Below are positions 17,485-27,073 of a stretch of 64,000 nt of DNA, one piece after another. Position 1 is the stretch's first letter; each line of letters begins with the position of its first letter. Both the position numbers and the translations under genes were made by a program. The notes below the pieces were generated by a model, which did not search any database, was not told the DNA's origin, and saw only the letters and a list, made by a program, of their open reading frames with translations. Source of the stretch: CAVRUD01 sp963849635 (lineage in GTDB: Bacteria > Chloroflexota > Chloroflexia > Thermomicrobiales > UBA6265). The stretch lies in the NCBI GenBank assembly GCA_963849635.1, contig CAWKIA010000036.1, positions 84,200 through 148,199 of the forward strand. Reading direction: 5' to 3'.

Positions 17485-18309
17485 CTATTGCATCGACGTC
17501 TGAACATCGATGAGCGGTTGTTGTGATACCTTGAGGTAGCCGCTATCCGGGTTGTCCAGAACCGCGATCAACGTGATGACGGCCGAGAACGAGAGCGCCA
17601 GGAGTAACATCAACCAGGTCCTCCGCGACTTCGCGATCGCCGTATCGTATCCGACGGCGACCATGGCCAGACCCATGAGTGCGTAGAGCGCCGCCCAGAT
17701 ACCGGGCGGGATCTTCGTCTGGAGCGCGACGGCCTCCCTCAGCGCCTGGACGTCGCCCACGCTGTTCAACGAGTCGACGTACAGCGCGGCCACCTCGGAG
17801 TGCGTATCGCGTTGCGCGTGGGCGACCCCCCCATCCCAAAGTTGCGCGACGATCCCGTTCAACTGTGCGACCAGTTCCGCACGCCGATCGCCGTTGCCGG
17901 GCTCGGCCGACTCGAGGAGCACATCCATGTACGTCCGGAAAAGCGCCTGGGCGTTGTCGCGATCCGGCTGCGGAAGGAAGTCCGTTCGAGCGTACCCGGT
18001 GCTGATCGTGATCGCCTGTTGCCGAACCAACTCCTTGCGGGCGTCGAATCGGTCGGACACGATCCCAAACGTGAAGGCCAAGAGGAACGCAAGGAGGGCC
18101 AGCACAGAGCCGGTGATCGCGGAAACCGGCGCCTCCTTTTCGCCCTCAGATCGCTTTCGAACCGCCGACCCGAGGCGATACCCGATCTCGATCGCGAGCA
18201 GGATCAGCCCCGTCGTCGCCACGAATACGAGCCACGGCGAGCTTCCGGTGATGTCCACGGATGCAAGCCCTTTCACACTGCCAACGTCGATATGCGTAGC
18301 CTGACACAT
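17485..18309 (-). CDS. DUF4239 (bestrophin-like) membrane protein
   Basis: Up to 274 residues; an internal GTG at 18258 (VDITGSSPW) may be the real start. An N-terminal helix (about 24-45), then LLAFLLAFTFGIVSDRFDARK, followed by QQAITISTGYARTDFLPQPDR, a helical middle, and two C-terminal helices (about 205-222, 230-248), ending LDNPDSGYLKVSQQPLID. This is a second DUF4239 subtype, more distant from the gene at 15661. It is convergent with it across the hairpin cluster. No regulon element was found upstream. Confidence 0.85.
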   Translation of the reverse strand: MCQATHIDVGSVKGLASVDITGSSPWLVFVATTGLILLAIEIGYRLGSAVRKRSEGEKEAPVSAITGSVLALLAFLLAFTFGIVSDRFDARKELVRQQAITISTGYARTDFLPQPDRDNAQALFRTYMDVLLESAEPGNGDRRAELVAQLNGIVAQLWDGGVAHAQRDTHSEVAALYVDSLNSVGDVQALREAVALQTKIPPGIWAALYALMGLAMVAVGYDTAIAKSRRTWLMLLLALSFSAVITLIAVLDNPDSGYLKVSQQPLIDVQTSMQ

Positions 18310-18534
18310 CTGGCCGCGCAGCCGGGCGACGGCTCGGTCGGTTCCTCGTCGCCCGAAAGGCCCGCATCGCGCTAAGTGGTCCGTCCGGCAAGTCTATGCG
18401 ACTAACGGGGGTTGGGCGAGGCCGGCGCGGCGGGCTGCGCGGCACCAATTGCGCCTTCCCCAGACGAAGGGGAGGCGGCGGGCGTTCCAGTACCGGGTCG
18501 CGGCGGCCACCGCGCAGGCGACCTCATCCCAAGT

Positions 18535-20568
18535 CTAGAAGGTGTACAGAGCACAACCCACCTGGATGCCTGCTGCCACGTTGATGATCAGCCCGAGGTC
18601 GCCCCGATCGACCAACCCATGGTCTCGTACTGCTTGGATCCCGTATGGCAGCGACGACGTAAAGAGATCGCCCGCAGCGTGCGCACAAACATCCACAACT
18701 CGTTCTGGATCGATGAGGAGGGAGGATGCCAATCTTGCGACGAAGTTGACCGAGATCAGGGGTGGCAGCACTACCCGAATCTCTTCTCGGTCGATCCCTT
18801 CCGACATCAGCAGATCGTCGACTGCTGTCCGTATGCACGCGAGCAGGCAGTCTTCGTATTTTGGGTCCGAATCAATTGCCAGGCAGATGCCGTCTTCGCC
18901 CACCTTCGTGCGCACGGTATAGGCATCCAAATACTCGGTAACATAGCGGAACGAGAACGAGCCAAAGCCGTCTTGCTCATCAGCTGAGGGCTCCAAAATC
19001 ACTGCCGATCCGGTCTCGCAGACACCTCGTACTACTTCGTCAATGCCTCGGTTGTTTTCGATCTCGGCGGTGGCGATCATGCAGACCTTGCCGCGTTGCG
19101 CCTTGATGAATTGGGCCGCGAGATAGCACCCGTTCAAGAACCCAATCCCGCCGTTGAACACATCGAAAGCCAGCGTATGTTGCCGTGCGTTGGGCTCGGC
19201 GTCGGCATTGCAACCAAGTCGACCCGCGAGGATAGTGGCGATTGCGGGCTCCATCAAGAAATCGTTCCGGTATACACCGGTGTAGATAAGCAGGTCGATA
19301 TCGTTCGGGTGATAGGGCGTCTGCGCCAGGCAGGTCGTCGCCGCCTTCGTCGCCAGGTCTAGCGCGTCGGCGTGGCATGCACGGGTCGGGCATGCGATGC
19401 CGACTGCCCCGATGCGGACGCTCGGTGATCGTCCTCGCTCGAGCGCTCGGCCGCTTTGACGCCGGCGAGTTCGCCGAGTGGCGGGACCACCGGCGGTGGC
19501 ACCCCGGAGAACGCGCTCAGGCAAGTCGTCAAAGGTGTACAACGCGGTACCAAATGTCAGTCCGCTCCCGGCGATATTAAACGCAACGCGGTCGCCGGAT
19601 TTGACCCGACCGGCCTGGATGCCGTCCCAGACCGCAATCAACTGAGTCGACGTGGCCGTGTTTCCGCGATCCGTTAGGTTGTCGACCACATTGACGTCGC
19701 GACCGACCCCGTCCCCGTACCGAACCTCTAGGTCCGACTTCACCCGCCGCAGCGTTGAACGAGACGTCTGATGGGGGATCATGTGATCGATATCTGAGAT
19801 GGCCCAGCCTGCCCCCGTCAGCGTTCCATCGAGGTGCGTAAGCGCGTGCTCGATACCGACCGCGGCCATGGCCGCGGAGTCGGTCAGCATGATAGCCCCT
19901 CCGCGTGTCCGTTCGGACGGTTTCGCTACGCAGAGGTCGCTGTGGCGACCGATCGTGTACATATCGATCGCCTCAAATCCGACTCCCGGGGTGTCGGAGC
20001 GTTCCAAAACGACGGCCGCCGCCGCATCGCCCAGCGTCAGGCACGCGAGGCGTGGATCGGCTAGTCCTTCGATCTCCGCCTGCGCTGTAGTAGTCAGATG
20101 GGAAATGTAATCCCCGCTGACGACCAGCGCGCACCGAATAACGCCGAGATTGAGCAAGGTGTCGACAACGCTGATGCCTGTAAAGAGTCCAGCGCACGCA
20201 TTGGCGAGATCCATGGCCAATGCATTGGTGAAGCCGAAGTGATGACGTAGTTGGACCGCGGTGGTTGGTTCGAACGAAAATCCGAAGGCCTTTTGATCGT
20301 ACCTGCAGATGTTGCACGAAAGGAGGATGTCGATGTCCTGCGGTTTTCGATGGGATCGGCTCAGGCAATCCTCAATCGCGCGTTTCGCGAGATCTATCGA
20401 GAACTCCCCTTCTCCAGCAACGCGTCGCGTTTGGATCCCAGTGAGCCGTTCAAGCGGGAACTTGATCGGGGGGCGACATCCTTGGAGGATCTCTGCGGTT
20501 GAGACCGTTCGCGCCGGGAAATAGACGCCGAGGCTCTCAATTATGGTCTTGAACTCACGCTGTCCCAT
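18535..20568 (-). CDS. tandem KAS III-like (3-oxoacyl-ACP synthase III) fusion with inactive second domain
   Basis: 677 residues, twice the usual KAS III length. Domain 1 (about 1-350) has the thiolase triad: Cys125 in LANACAGLF, His266 in MIPHQTS and Asn303 in RGNTATST. A basic linker (TRRTRRRQSGRALERGR) joins domain 2 (about 385-677). In it the equivalent residues are Gly474 (FNGGIGFLNG), Pro603 (VLPPLIS) and Asp634 (AAGDLFTSS), so the triad is gone while the fold signatures remain (INVAAGIQVGCALYTF). The active/inactive pairing recalls KS alpha/chain-length factor pairs, but as one polypeptide. Acyl substrate unknown; no acyl carrier gene is adjacent. Confidence 0.88.
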   Translation of the reverse strand: MGQREFKTIIESLGVYFPARTVSTAEILQGCRPPIKFPLERLTGIQTRRVAGEGEFSIDLAKRAIEDCLSRSHRKPQDIDILLSCNICRYDQKAFGFSFEPTTAVQLRHHFGFTNALAMDLANACAGLFTGISVVDTLLNLGVIRCALVVSGDYISHLTTTAQAEIEGLADPRLACLTLGDAAAAVVLERSDTPGVGFEAIDMYTIGRHSDLCVAKPSERTRGGAIMLTDSAAMAAVGIEHALTHLDGTLTGAGWAISDIDHMIPHQTSRSTLRRVKSDLEVRYGDGVGRDVNVVDNLTDRGNTATSTQLIAVWDGIQAGRVKSGDRVAFNIAGSGLTFGTALYTFDDLPERVLRGATAGGPATRRTRRRQSGRALERGRSPSVRIGAVGIACPTRACHADALDLATKAATTCLAQTPYHPNDIDLLIYTGVYRNDFLMEPAIATILAGRLGCNADAEPNARQHTLAFDVFNGGIGFLNGCYLAAQFIKAQRGKVCMIATAEIENNRGIDEVVRGVCETGSAVILEPSADEQDGFGSFSFRYVTEYLDAYTVRTKVGEDGICLAIDSDPKYEDCLLACIRTAVDDLLMSEGIDREEIRVVLPPLISVNFVARLASSLLIDPERVVDVCAHAAGDLFTSSLPYGIQAVRDHGLVDRGDLGLIINVAAGIQVGCALYTF

Positions 20569-20848
20569 GGTCCGATACCCCCTTTGCCGTCGTCCGCCAG
20601 AGGGCTGACCGGGTCGCCAATCGCTTCATCTGGTGCACTCACGAGACGTTAACGGATTAGGGAGACGGACGCAACTAGTGGCCGAGAACGGGCAAGCGGG
20701 CAAGCGGGCACGAAAAGCTTCGGCGCCACGACCTTCGCATTCGGGGCGATCGAGCTCTGTGTGATCGTTCGTACCGTTGGTTCGCCGATCTGACCTCGGC
20801 TTCCTCGCGGATCTGCTTCCGGGTGGCCGCGCCGCTGGCGTCACCGGT

Positions 20849-22183
20849 CTACTGCTGAGACAGTCCAGGAGCGGCCGTGGTGCTGGCTTCCTTGGACCTG
20901 AGGGCCGGAACTTCTCGCCAGAATCTGTCGACCACGACCGCCAGGGCCAGGAAAGCCACGAGCGCAATCGCGGTTCCCGGCTCGTCTACCAGTGTCTCCA
21001 CCGTGAACACGACAAGGGTGATGACAACGGTGATGATCGACAGGTAGACGATCGCGACTTTGGCGCCGGTTTCCTTCACGAGTTTGAGGTGCGCAATACC
21101 GACCATCATGAAGACCACGAGACCGACCGCGCTGCCGATCGATGCGATCGCCGACAGATCGAAGAGCAACGTCAGGATGCAGACGAGGATTGTCGAGAGC
21201 ACCGTTCCGACGTTCCCGTATTTTCCGGACTTCCGGCCGAGAACTTCTGGGAACTGACCGATCTTGGTCAGGTAGGAGACGACGCCGGTTGTCGCGAAAA
21301 ACTGGGAGTTGACGGCCGACGAGGTTGAGAAGACCGCGGCGATCGTCATGATGACGAAACCGGCGCTCCCCAGGATCGGCTCCGCGGCCTTGGCGATCGC
21401 GGTGTTCCCGGCGGCGATGACCTCTTCGAGTGGGAGCATGGCGAAGACACCAATCGCAATTGCGACGTAGAGAATAGTCGTGATGATCAGAGACAGATAC
21501 ATGGCTCGTGGCAGGTCTTTCTTCGGATCCTCCAGGTCTTCCGACGCAAACGCAACGACGGCGAAGCCGAGGAATGCGAAGAAGGTCAGCGCCACACTCG
21601 AGATGATGGAAGTGATTCCCGGGTATCCATCAGGTGAGAGTAGCGAGTAATCTCCATTGCGCAGCGTGATGTAAGAGAATCCTCCCAAAATGGTGATGAC
21701 TGCCCACACGATCGCCGTCTGGACACGAGCGACTGAACCCCTGGCCGTCTCGAGATTGAGGATCGCCATCACCACGATGATGACCAACGCCAGGAGTTTG
21801 GTTGCCTCTGGCGAAACCTCGTCGCCAAAGAAGAGCGCGCCCGCGTAGCTGCCAAACGAGAGGGCGACCATGACCGTGACGATCTGACCGACGAGGTAGT
21901 AGAGCCACGACACGATTCCGGTCACATGCCCGTTGCCGAACCCCTGGACGAGGTACTCGATCGTCCCACCCCGAGAGGGGTAGCGAGCGCCGAGCTTGAC
22001 GAAGGAATAGCCCTGCAGCATCGAGATCGCCCCAGCGATCAGGAACGAAATCCAGACCGCGGTGCCGGCAATCGCTCCGGCTTCCCCGAGGAGCGCGAAG
22101 ATGCCGGCGCCCACCATCGCGCCGACGCCCATGAAGGCGGCCCCAAACATGCTGATCTGTCCGCGGCCGTTCTCCTTCTCCAT
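20849..22183 (-). CDS. APC superfamily amino acid permease
   Basis: 444 residues with about 12 helices. The N-terminus MFGAAFMGVGAMVGAGIFAL holds the APC glycine-rich TM1 motif (GAMVGAGIF), and a later segment FLGFAVVAFASEDLEDPKKD matches TM6 and the following loop of AA_permease_2 proteins. It imports or exchanges amino acids or polyamines; the substrate cannot be assigned. Just downstream, on the same strand, comes no other gene until the KAS III fusion. Element copy 8 lies 238 nt upstream, so it may belong to the same regulon as the arginine operon. Confidence 0.92.
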   Translation of the reverse strand: MEKENGRGQISMFGAAFMGVGAMVGAGIFALLGEAGAIAGTAVWISFLIAGAISMLQGYSFVKLGARYPSRGGTIEYLVQGFGNGHVTGIVSWLYYLVGQIVTVMVALSFGSYAGALFFGDEVSPEATKLLALVIIVVMAILNLETARGSVARVQTAIVWAVITILGGFSYITLRNGDYSLLSPDGYPGITSIISSVALTFFAFLGFAVVAFASEDLEDPKKDLPRAMYLSLIITTILYVAIAIGVFAMLPLEEVIAAGNTAIAKAAEPILGSAGFVIMTIAAVFSTSSAVNSQFFATTGVVSYLTKIGQFPEVLGRKSGKYGNVGTVLSTILVCILTLLFDLSAIASIGSAVGLVVFMMVGIAHLKLVKETGAKVAIVYLSIITVVITLVVFTVETLVDEPGTAIALVAFLALAVVVDRFWREVPALRSKEASTTAAPGLSQQ

Positions 22184-22508
22184 GTGCGATCAACTCCGTT
22201 GCAGTCCGAGATGGCTCCCCGGCTAGGCGAGCCCGAGCGAGGATGCAGTGCTCGGGCATGGGCCCGCCCTGACGATGACGTAAAGGGACGTTACGCGCTC
22301 GCGGGAGATGACTCCTCTGAACTGACCGGATGTGACGGGCGGCCCCAACGTCGGCCCCGACCTGGTAGGCACACGCGACCCCGAGCGGAACGCCGTTACC
22401 CTCTCGAATACCCTACGGGCGGTTGCACTGTACTCAGACCAAGGGTGTATTCAACGGAACAAGGATTCTGAATATCCCGCCGTTGAAGCACGCGCTTCGT
22501 TCTCGGGC
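22184..22508. other. intergenic region with a regulon element
   Basis: Between mscS and the permease gene. No open frame with recognisable content; contains element copy 8. Confidence 0.5.
22422..22452 (-). promoter_or_regulatory. 31-bp regulon element, copy 8
   Basis: On the + strand: GTTGCA, 19 nt with ACTCAGACCAAGGGT, then GTATTC. It lies 238 nt upstream of the APC permease gene. Confidence 0.7.
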
Positions 22509-23381
22509 TCACCACCGGTGGAGACTGATTCGTGCATCCGGGAAAAGCTCTCCGAGGCGTTTGAGAACCTCCTCCCGGACGGCTTGATCGTTGAGGCCAG
22601 TCCAGGTCACGCGTACCTGGGTTCCCTGGTTGATCGTCTCCTGCGCCAACCGTCCCGCCATACGTCCGAGCCGTGGAAGCCGGGCGATTGGCCCAGGCAC
22701 CCGTACTTTTCTCAGACGTGAGCGGACCGCAATCTCAGGAAGGGAGATAAATCCCGGCACCTCGGCAAGCGCGTTCTCGACCAGCGCCCGCGTATCTTCG
22801 ACCGACCGGCCGGTCTTGCCGATGCCGTGAACGGTGACGATGGTCAGGGTAGCCCGGTCGGGACTGTAGTTGAGGACTGCTTGGGTGAAGACGAATGAAT
22901 TCGGGGCGATGACCCGGGTGCCATCATGGGCACGGATCACCGTTGTGCGAAGGGAAATCTCCTCGACGGTGCCCTCGACATCGTGGTTCGAGTACTTGAC
23001 ATGGTCACCAATGTTATATGGGCGCTCGAACAGGATGAACGTCCCGGCGACGAGACTCTGGAGGACGCCCTGGAGCCCGAGCGCGACAACGAGCGTGCCC
23101 AATCCGACCGCGGTCAGCAGCGTGGCCCAGGTAGCGCCCCACAGTGAAAGGAGCAGCGTTGCCGCGGCGCCGAAGATGCCCAGAGTGACCGCGTTCTCGA
23201 CGATCCGCTTGGCATTCTCGGGGGCGAGGGTTGGGACCAACCGCCGCCCGATCTGGCGCCGTAGTCTGCGCGCAACGACGGCAGCGCCGAGAAAAACGAC
23301 AACCGCTTCGGCCATGCCGAAGCCGATCGAAATGAACTGCTCCAGGGCACGATGCAACGTGTCCCTGACCGTGTCACCCAT
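22509..23381 (-). CDS. MscS family mechanosensitive channel
   Basis: 290 residues. Helices at about 18-38, 65-88 and the pore helix TAVGLGTLVVALGLQGVLQS, then the beta domain FERPYNIGDHVKY...VEGTVEEISLRTTVIRAHDG and VIAPNSFVFTQAVLNYS. These are the signature segments of MscS (PF00924). It opens under membrane tension to release solutes. It follows arcC after an 86-bp gap on the same strand and is the last gene of the arginine deiminase cluster, which suggests osmotic or solute release coupled to arginine catabolism. Confidence 0.93.
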   Translation of the reverse strand: MGDTVRDTLHRALEQFISIGFGMAEAVVVFLGAAVVARRLRRQIGRRLVPTLAPENAKRIVENAVTLGIFGAAATLLLSLWGATWATLLTAVGLGTLVVALGLQGVLQSLVAGTFILFERPYNIGDHVKYSNHDVEGTVEEISLRTTVIRAHDGTRVIAPNSFVFTQAVLNYSPDRATLTIVTVHGIGKTGRSVEDTRALVENALAEVPGFISLPEIAVRSRLRKVRVPGPIARLPRLGRMAGRLAQETINQGTQVRVTWTGLNDQAVREEVLKRLGELFPDARISLHRW

Positions 23382-23467
23382 GCCTGCACGTGCCCGCTTG
23401 CCTGCCTGCCCACATCCACTGGTCCGTGAGCACGACGCTGAGATGCCTGCACGTAGGGTCGATCAGG

Positions 23468-24382
23468 TCAGTTCGGTACGATGTTCGTGCCCTTATTGCC
23501 CTCGACGATCCCTTCGATGTCTTGCAGTGCTCCGATCGCCGCCCTCCCGCCGGTCTTCTCCACGAACTGCAGTGCGGCTTCCACCTTTGGTCCCATCGAG
23601 CCAGCAGGAAATCGATGCTGCCTGAGCTCAGCGACAGTGATCCGATCGAGCCGGCGTTGGTTAGCCGTCCCAAAATCGAGGTAAACACCGTCGACGTCCG
23701 TCGCCATCACAAAGACGTCGGCATTGAGCTCTCGCGCGAGCAGTTCGCTGGCCAAATCCTTGTCAATGACGGCCTCGATCCCGCCGAGCGTGCGAGTGCC
23801 GTCGGCTGCATAGGCGGTTGGAATGCCGCCACCGCCGGCGCAGATGACGACCGTGCCTTTTTCGATCATCCACTTGATCGGCCGGAGCTCGAAAATCCTA
23901 CGCGGCAGGGGCGAGGGCACGACCCGCCGCCACTTGGCGCCATCCTGCTTGAACGTCCACCCCTTGGCTTCGGCTAGCCGGTCGGCCTCTGCCCGGTCGT
24001 AGATCGGGCCGACGAACTTTGTGGGATCGGCGAAAGCAGCATCGGCCGGATCGACCTCCACCATGGTCAGAAGTGTCGCGAGGGGGACATCGAACGGGAG
24101 CAGGTTTCCCAATTCCTGTTCGAGCATGTAGCCGATCATGCCCTCGGTCTGGGCGCCTAGGACGTCGAGTGGATAAGGTTCCACCGCGGAATATGCTTGA
24201 GCCTGGAGCGCTAAGAGTCCGACCTGCGGCCCGTTTCCGTGAGTCAGCACGAGCTCGTGGCGCTGGGCCACCGGCGCCAGCGCTGTCGCTGCGATCCGGC
24301 AGTTGGCGCGTTGGACCTCAGCCGTCATCGGTTCGCCCCGTTTCAGGAGCGCGTTTCCCCCAAGTGCGACGACGACTCGCAT
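23468..24382 (-). CDS. arcC: carbamate kinase
   Basis: 304 residues from the ATG at 24382, with GAGGAGG upstream; an open frame reaches 24472 but adds only a non-conserved basic stretch. The start MRVVVALGGNALLKRGEPM is the phosphate-binding N-terminus of the family, followed by LTHGNGPQVGLLALQ, and later VVICAGGGGIPTA and VIDKDLASELLARELNADVF. The enzyme makes ATP and ammonia from carbamoyl phosphate and ADP, the last step of the arginine deiminase pathway. It lies 25 bp after the NhaC gene and before mscS in one operon. Confidence 0.96.
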   Translation of the reverse strand: MRVVVALGGNALLKRGEPMTAEVQRANCRIAATALAPVAQRHELVLTHGNGPQVGLLALQAQAYSAVEPYPLDVLGAQTEGMIGYMLEQELGNLLPFDVPLATLLTMVEVDPADAAFADPTKFVGPIYDRAEADRLAEAKGWTFKQDGAKWRRVVPSPLPRRIFELRPIKWMIEKGTVVICAGGGGIPTAYAADGTRTLGGIEAVIDKDLASELLARELNADVFVMATDVDGVYLDFGTANQRRLDRITVAELRQHRFPAGSMGPKVEAALQFVEKTGGRAAIGALQDIEGIVEGNKGTNIVPN

Positions 24383-24407
24383 CGCGTGCGTCCTCCTCGT
24401 GCGTGTC

Positions 24408-25961
24408 TCAGGCGACGCCTGTCGCCGGCTGGAGCGGTATCGCCTCCTCCTTCGCCGGGAGCGCCGTCTCATCTCCGGGTATGACCTCGTCGGGACCGTA
24501 TTTCTCCATCTTGAACCCCGTGAACCCGTAGATCAGGGAGATGATGGGGTTGATGATGTTGAAGAAGCAGTAGGGGGCATAGTCAAAGGTCGAGATGCCG
24601 AGCACACCAGTGTGATAGGCACCGCAGGAATTCCAGGGAACGAGGACAGAGGTCACGGTACCGCCGTCCTCGACGACCCGTGAGAGCAATTCCGGTTTGT
24701 AGCGTCGCCGCCTGAACTCTAGCCGGAAGCTCCGGGACGGAATCACGATGGCGACGTACTGGTCGGCCGCGATGATGTTCAACCCGATACCGGTGCCGAT
24801 GACCGTCGCCACCAGCAACCCACCCGACTTCGCCTTGGCGAGCACGCCTTTGACGAGAAGGTCGAGGAAGCCGGCCGCTTCCATGATCGCGCCGAACGCG
24901 AGCGCGCCAAGGATCAGCCAGACCGTGACGAGCATGCTGTCCATGCCGCCGCCCGAGAAGAGTGTGTCAATCGGCGCGACGCCGCTGTTCGAGACGAATC
25001 CGGTCGCCATCGCGGCGTAGATCCCCTTGACCAGCGCGAACGGAGTGCTCAAGTCCGGATCGTTCGCAAACTGGAGCACGAGGTCGTGTTGGGTGATGGT
25101 GGCGAGTACGCCCGAGAAGATCGCCGTGATGAAGATCGACAGGAAGGCCGGGAATTTCTTGAGACTGAAGGCGACCAGCAGCACCACCGGCAACAGATTG
25201 ATGATCGAGATGTTGTAGATCTGCCCGATCGTCTCGCGGGCAGCATCGGTGCTCACGGAACCGGTGACGTCCTGTGTCAGGCTGATGATGAGGAAGATCA
25301 CCGTCGAGACCGCGAACGCGGGACCGACCGTGTAGAGCATGAAGCGAATGTGCTGGTTCGTCGTGACGCCGCCGACCAGACTCGGCACGAGGATGGTCGT
25401 CTCGGAGAGCGGCGACATCTTGTCGCCCATGTAGGCGCCGGAGATAACCGCGCCGGCCGTGATCTCCGGCGAGACGCCGAGGACGTTCGCGATGCCGACG
25501 AAGGCCACGCCGAGTGTGCCCGCGGTCGTCCACGAGCTCCCCGTGACCGTCCCGGTGATGGCGCAGATCAGGGTCACTGCGGCCAGGAAATAGGATGGTT
25601 TGAGGATCGCAAGACCGTAATCGACGATCGTCGGGATCGTGCCCGCCATGTTCCAGGTGCCGATGAGGGCGCCGACGGCGAGTAGGATGAAGATGGCACC
25701 CAACGCCGACGATATGCCGCCGATGACCGCGTTCCCGAGCGTGATGTACGAGTAGCCGTTCTTGTGGGCGATCACGGCGGCGATGGTCGCCGCCGTGAAG
25801 AGAGCGACCTGGAGCGGTCCGAGCGTCGAGTCGAGCCCGAACAGGTAAACGGAAAGGGCGATCAGTCCGATCAGGGCCACGACCGGAATGAGCGCATCGA
25901 GCATGCTCGGCGGCCTCGGCTGTGGTTCCACTTCTGATTCGTTCTGACTCGGATCCGACAT
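24408..25961 (-). CDS. nhaC: NhaC family Na+/H+ antiporter
   Basis: 517 residues with about 11-12 helices; includes ITGTVTGSSWTTAGTLGVAF and VISGAYMGDKMSPLSETT, signatures of NhaC antiporters (PF03553). The N-terminus is acidic and cytosolic, and GGGAT at the C-terminal end is followed by a short polar tail. GGGAGG precedes the ATG. It sits between arcB and arcC. In an arginine deiminase operon it may handle pH or sodium while ammonia is released; a role in arginine/ornithine or malate/lactate-type exchange (another NhaC activity) is also possible. Confidence 0.9.
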   Translation of the reverse strand: MSDPSQNESEVEPQPRPPSMLDALIPVVALIGLIALSVYLFGLDSTLGPLQVALFTAATIAAVIAHKNGYSYITLGNAVIGGISSALGAIFILLAVGALIGTWNMAGTIPTIVDYGLAILKPSYFLAAVTLICAITGTVTGSSWTTAGTLGVAFVGIANVLGVSPEITAGAVISGAYMGDKMSPLSETTILVPSLVGGVTTNQHIRFMLYTVGPAFAVSTVIFLIISLTQDVTGSVSTDAARETIGQIYNISIINLLPVVLLVAFSLKKFPAFLSIFITAIFSGVLATITQHDLVLQFANDPDLSTPFALVKGIYAAMATGFVSNSGVAPIDTLFSGGGMDSMLVTVWLILGALAFGAIMEAAGFLDLLVKGVLAKAKSGGLLVATVIGTGIGLNIIAADQYVAIVIPSRSFRLEFRRRRYKPELLSRVVEDGGTVTSVLVPWNSCGAYHTGVLGISTFDYAPYCFFNIINPIISLIYGFTGFKMEKYGPDEVIPGDETALPAKEEAIPLQPATGVA

Positions 25962-26004
25962 GACGCGAACCTCCCATTGGGCGCCGCGGCGTAAGGTCGC
26001 TTGA

Positions 26005-27018
26005 TCAGTTGCCCAGCGTCGCGACGAGGATGGCCTTGATCGTGTGCATCCGGTTCTCGGCCTGGTCGAAGACGATCGAGGCCGGGGACTCGAAGACCTC
26101 CTCGGTCACCTCCATGCAGTCGATCCCGAAATGCTCGTACGTCTCCTGGCCGACCTTTGTCTCGCGGTTGTGGAACGCGGGCAGGCAGTGCATGAACTTG
26201 GCGTTCGGATTTCCTGTGCGCCGCATCACTTCGGCGTTGATCTGATACGGCATGAGCAGCTTGATGCGCTGTCCCCAAACATCGTGGGACTCGCCCATCG
26301 ACACCCAGACGTCCGTGTGAACGAAGTCGGCACCGGCGACGCCTTGAGCGACATCGTCGGTGACCGTGATGCGGGCGCCGGTCTGCGCGGCGCGGGCCCG
26401 GTGCTTTTCGATGAAGTCCGCGGCCGGCCAGAGTTCCTGGGGAGCGACGATCCGGACGTCCATGCCGAGCATGGCCCCGGTTTCGAGCAGCGAACGCCCC
26501 ATGTTGTTCCGGGCGTCGCCGAGGAAGGCGTATGCCGTCTGCTCGAGGGGTTTGTTCGAGTGCTCGCGCATGGTCAGAACATCGGCGAGCATCTGCGTTG
26601 GGTGGAACTCGTCGGTCAGGCCGTTGTAGACCGGAACCCCGGCGTATTTGGCGAGCGTCTCGACGAGATCCTGCGAGAAGCCGCGGTACTCGATCGCGTC
26701 GTACATCCGGCCCAGCACGCGTGCGGTGTCCTTCATCGATTCTTTGTGGCCGATCTGAGAGCCTTCAGGCCCGAGATACGTCACGTGCGCGCCTTGGTCG
26801 TACGCAGCCACCTCGAACGCGCAACGTGTCCGCGTCGACGTCTTTTCGAAGATCAGCACGATCTCCTTCTGGGTCAGCCGCTGTCGCTCGGTCCCGCTCT
26901 TTTTCTCAGCCTTGAGCGCGCTCGAAAGGTCGAGGAGGGCAATGAACTGCTCTTTTGTCAGGTCGCCAACATCGAGTAAGTTCTTTCCCTTCAAAAAGGT
27001 GGGCATGGTCGTAACCAT
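26005..27018 (-). CDS. arcB: ornithine carbamoyltransferase, catabolic
   Basis: 337 residues, typical length. STRTR (61-65) binds carbamoyl phosphate, HPTQMLAD lies in the middle, DVWVSMGE follows, and FMHCLPAFHN binds ornithine. In the catabolic direction it splits citrulline with phosphate to ornithine and carbamoyl phosphate. Placement between the YfcC-type antiporter and nhaC/arcC, rather than with arginine-biosynthesis genes, supports the catabolic role. GGAGG lies 12 nt before the ATG; a second in-frame ATG (MPTFLKGKNLL) is possible. Confidence 0.97.
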   Translation of the reverse strand: MVTTMPTFLKGKNLLDVGDLTKEQFIALLDLSSALKAEKKSGTERQRLTQKEIVLIFEKTSTRTRCAFEVAAYDQGAHVTYLGPEGSQIGHKESMKDTARVLGRMYDAIEYRGFSQDLVETLAKYAGVPVYNGLTDEFHPTQMLADVLTMREHSNKPLEQTAYAFLGDARNNMGRSLLETGAMLGMDVRIVAPQELWPAADFIEKHRARAAQTGARITVTDDVAQGVAGADFVHTDVWVSMGESHDVWGQRIKLLMPYQINAEVMRRTGNPNAKFMHCLPAFHNRETKVGQETYEHFGIDCMEVTEEVFESPASIVFDQAENRMHTIKAILVATLGN

Positions 27019-27073
27019 GGATTCGGTGTCCTCCCTCTAACGCACGGTACAGCGAGGGCTGCACGTCCGACGA

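Noticed and set aside
26044..26979. Plus-strand open frame
   Set aside because: Antisense to arcB, which has all family motifs.
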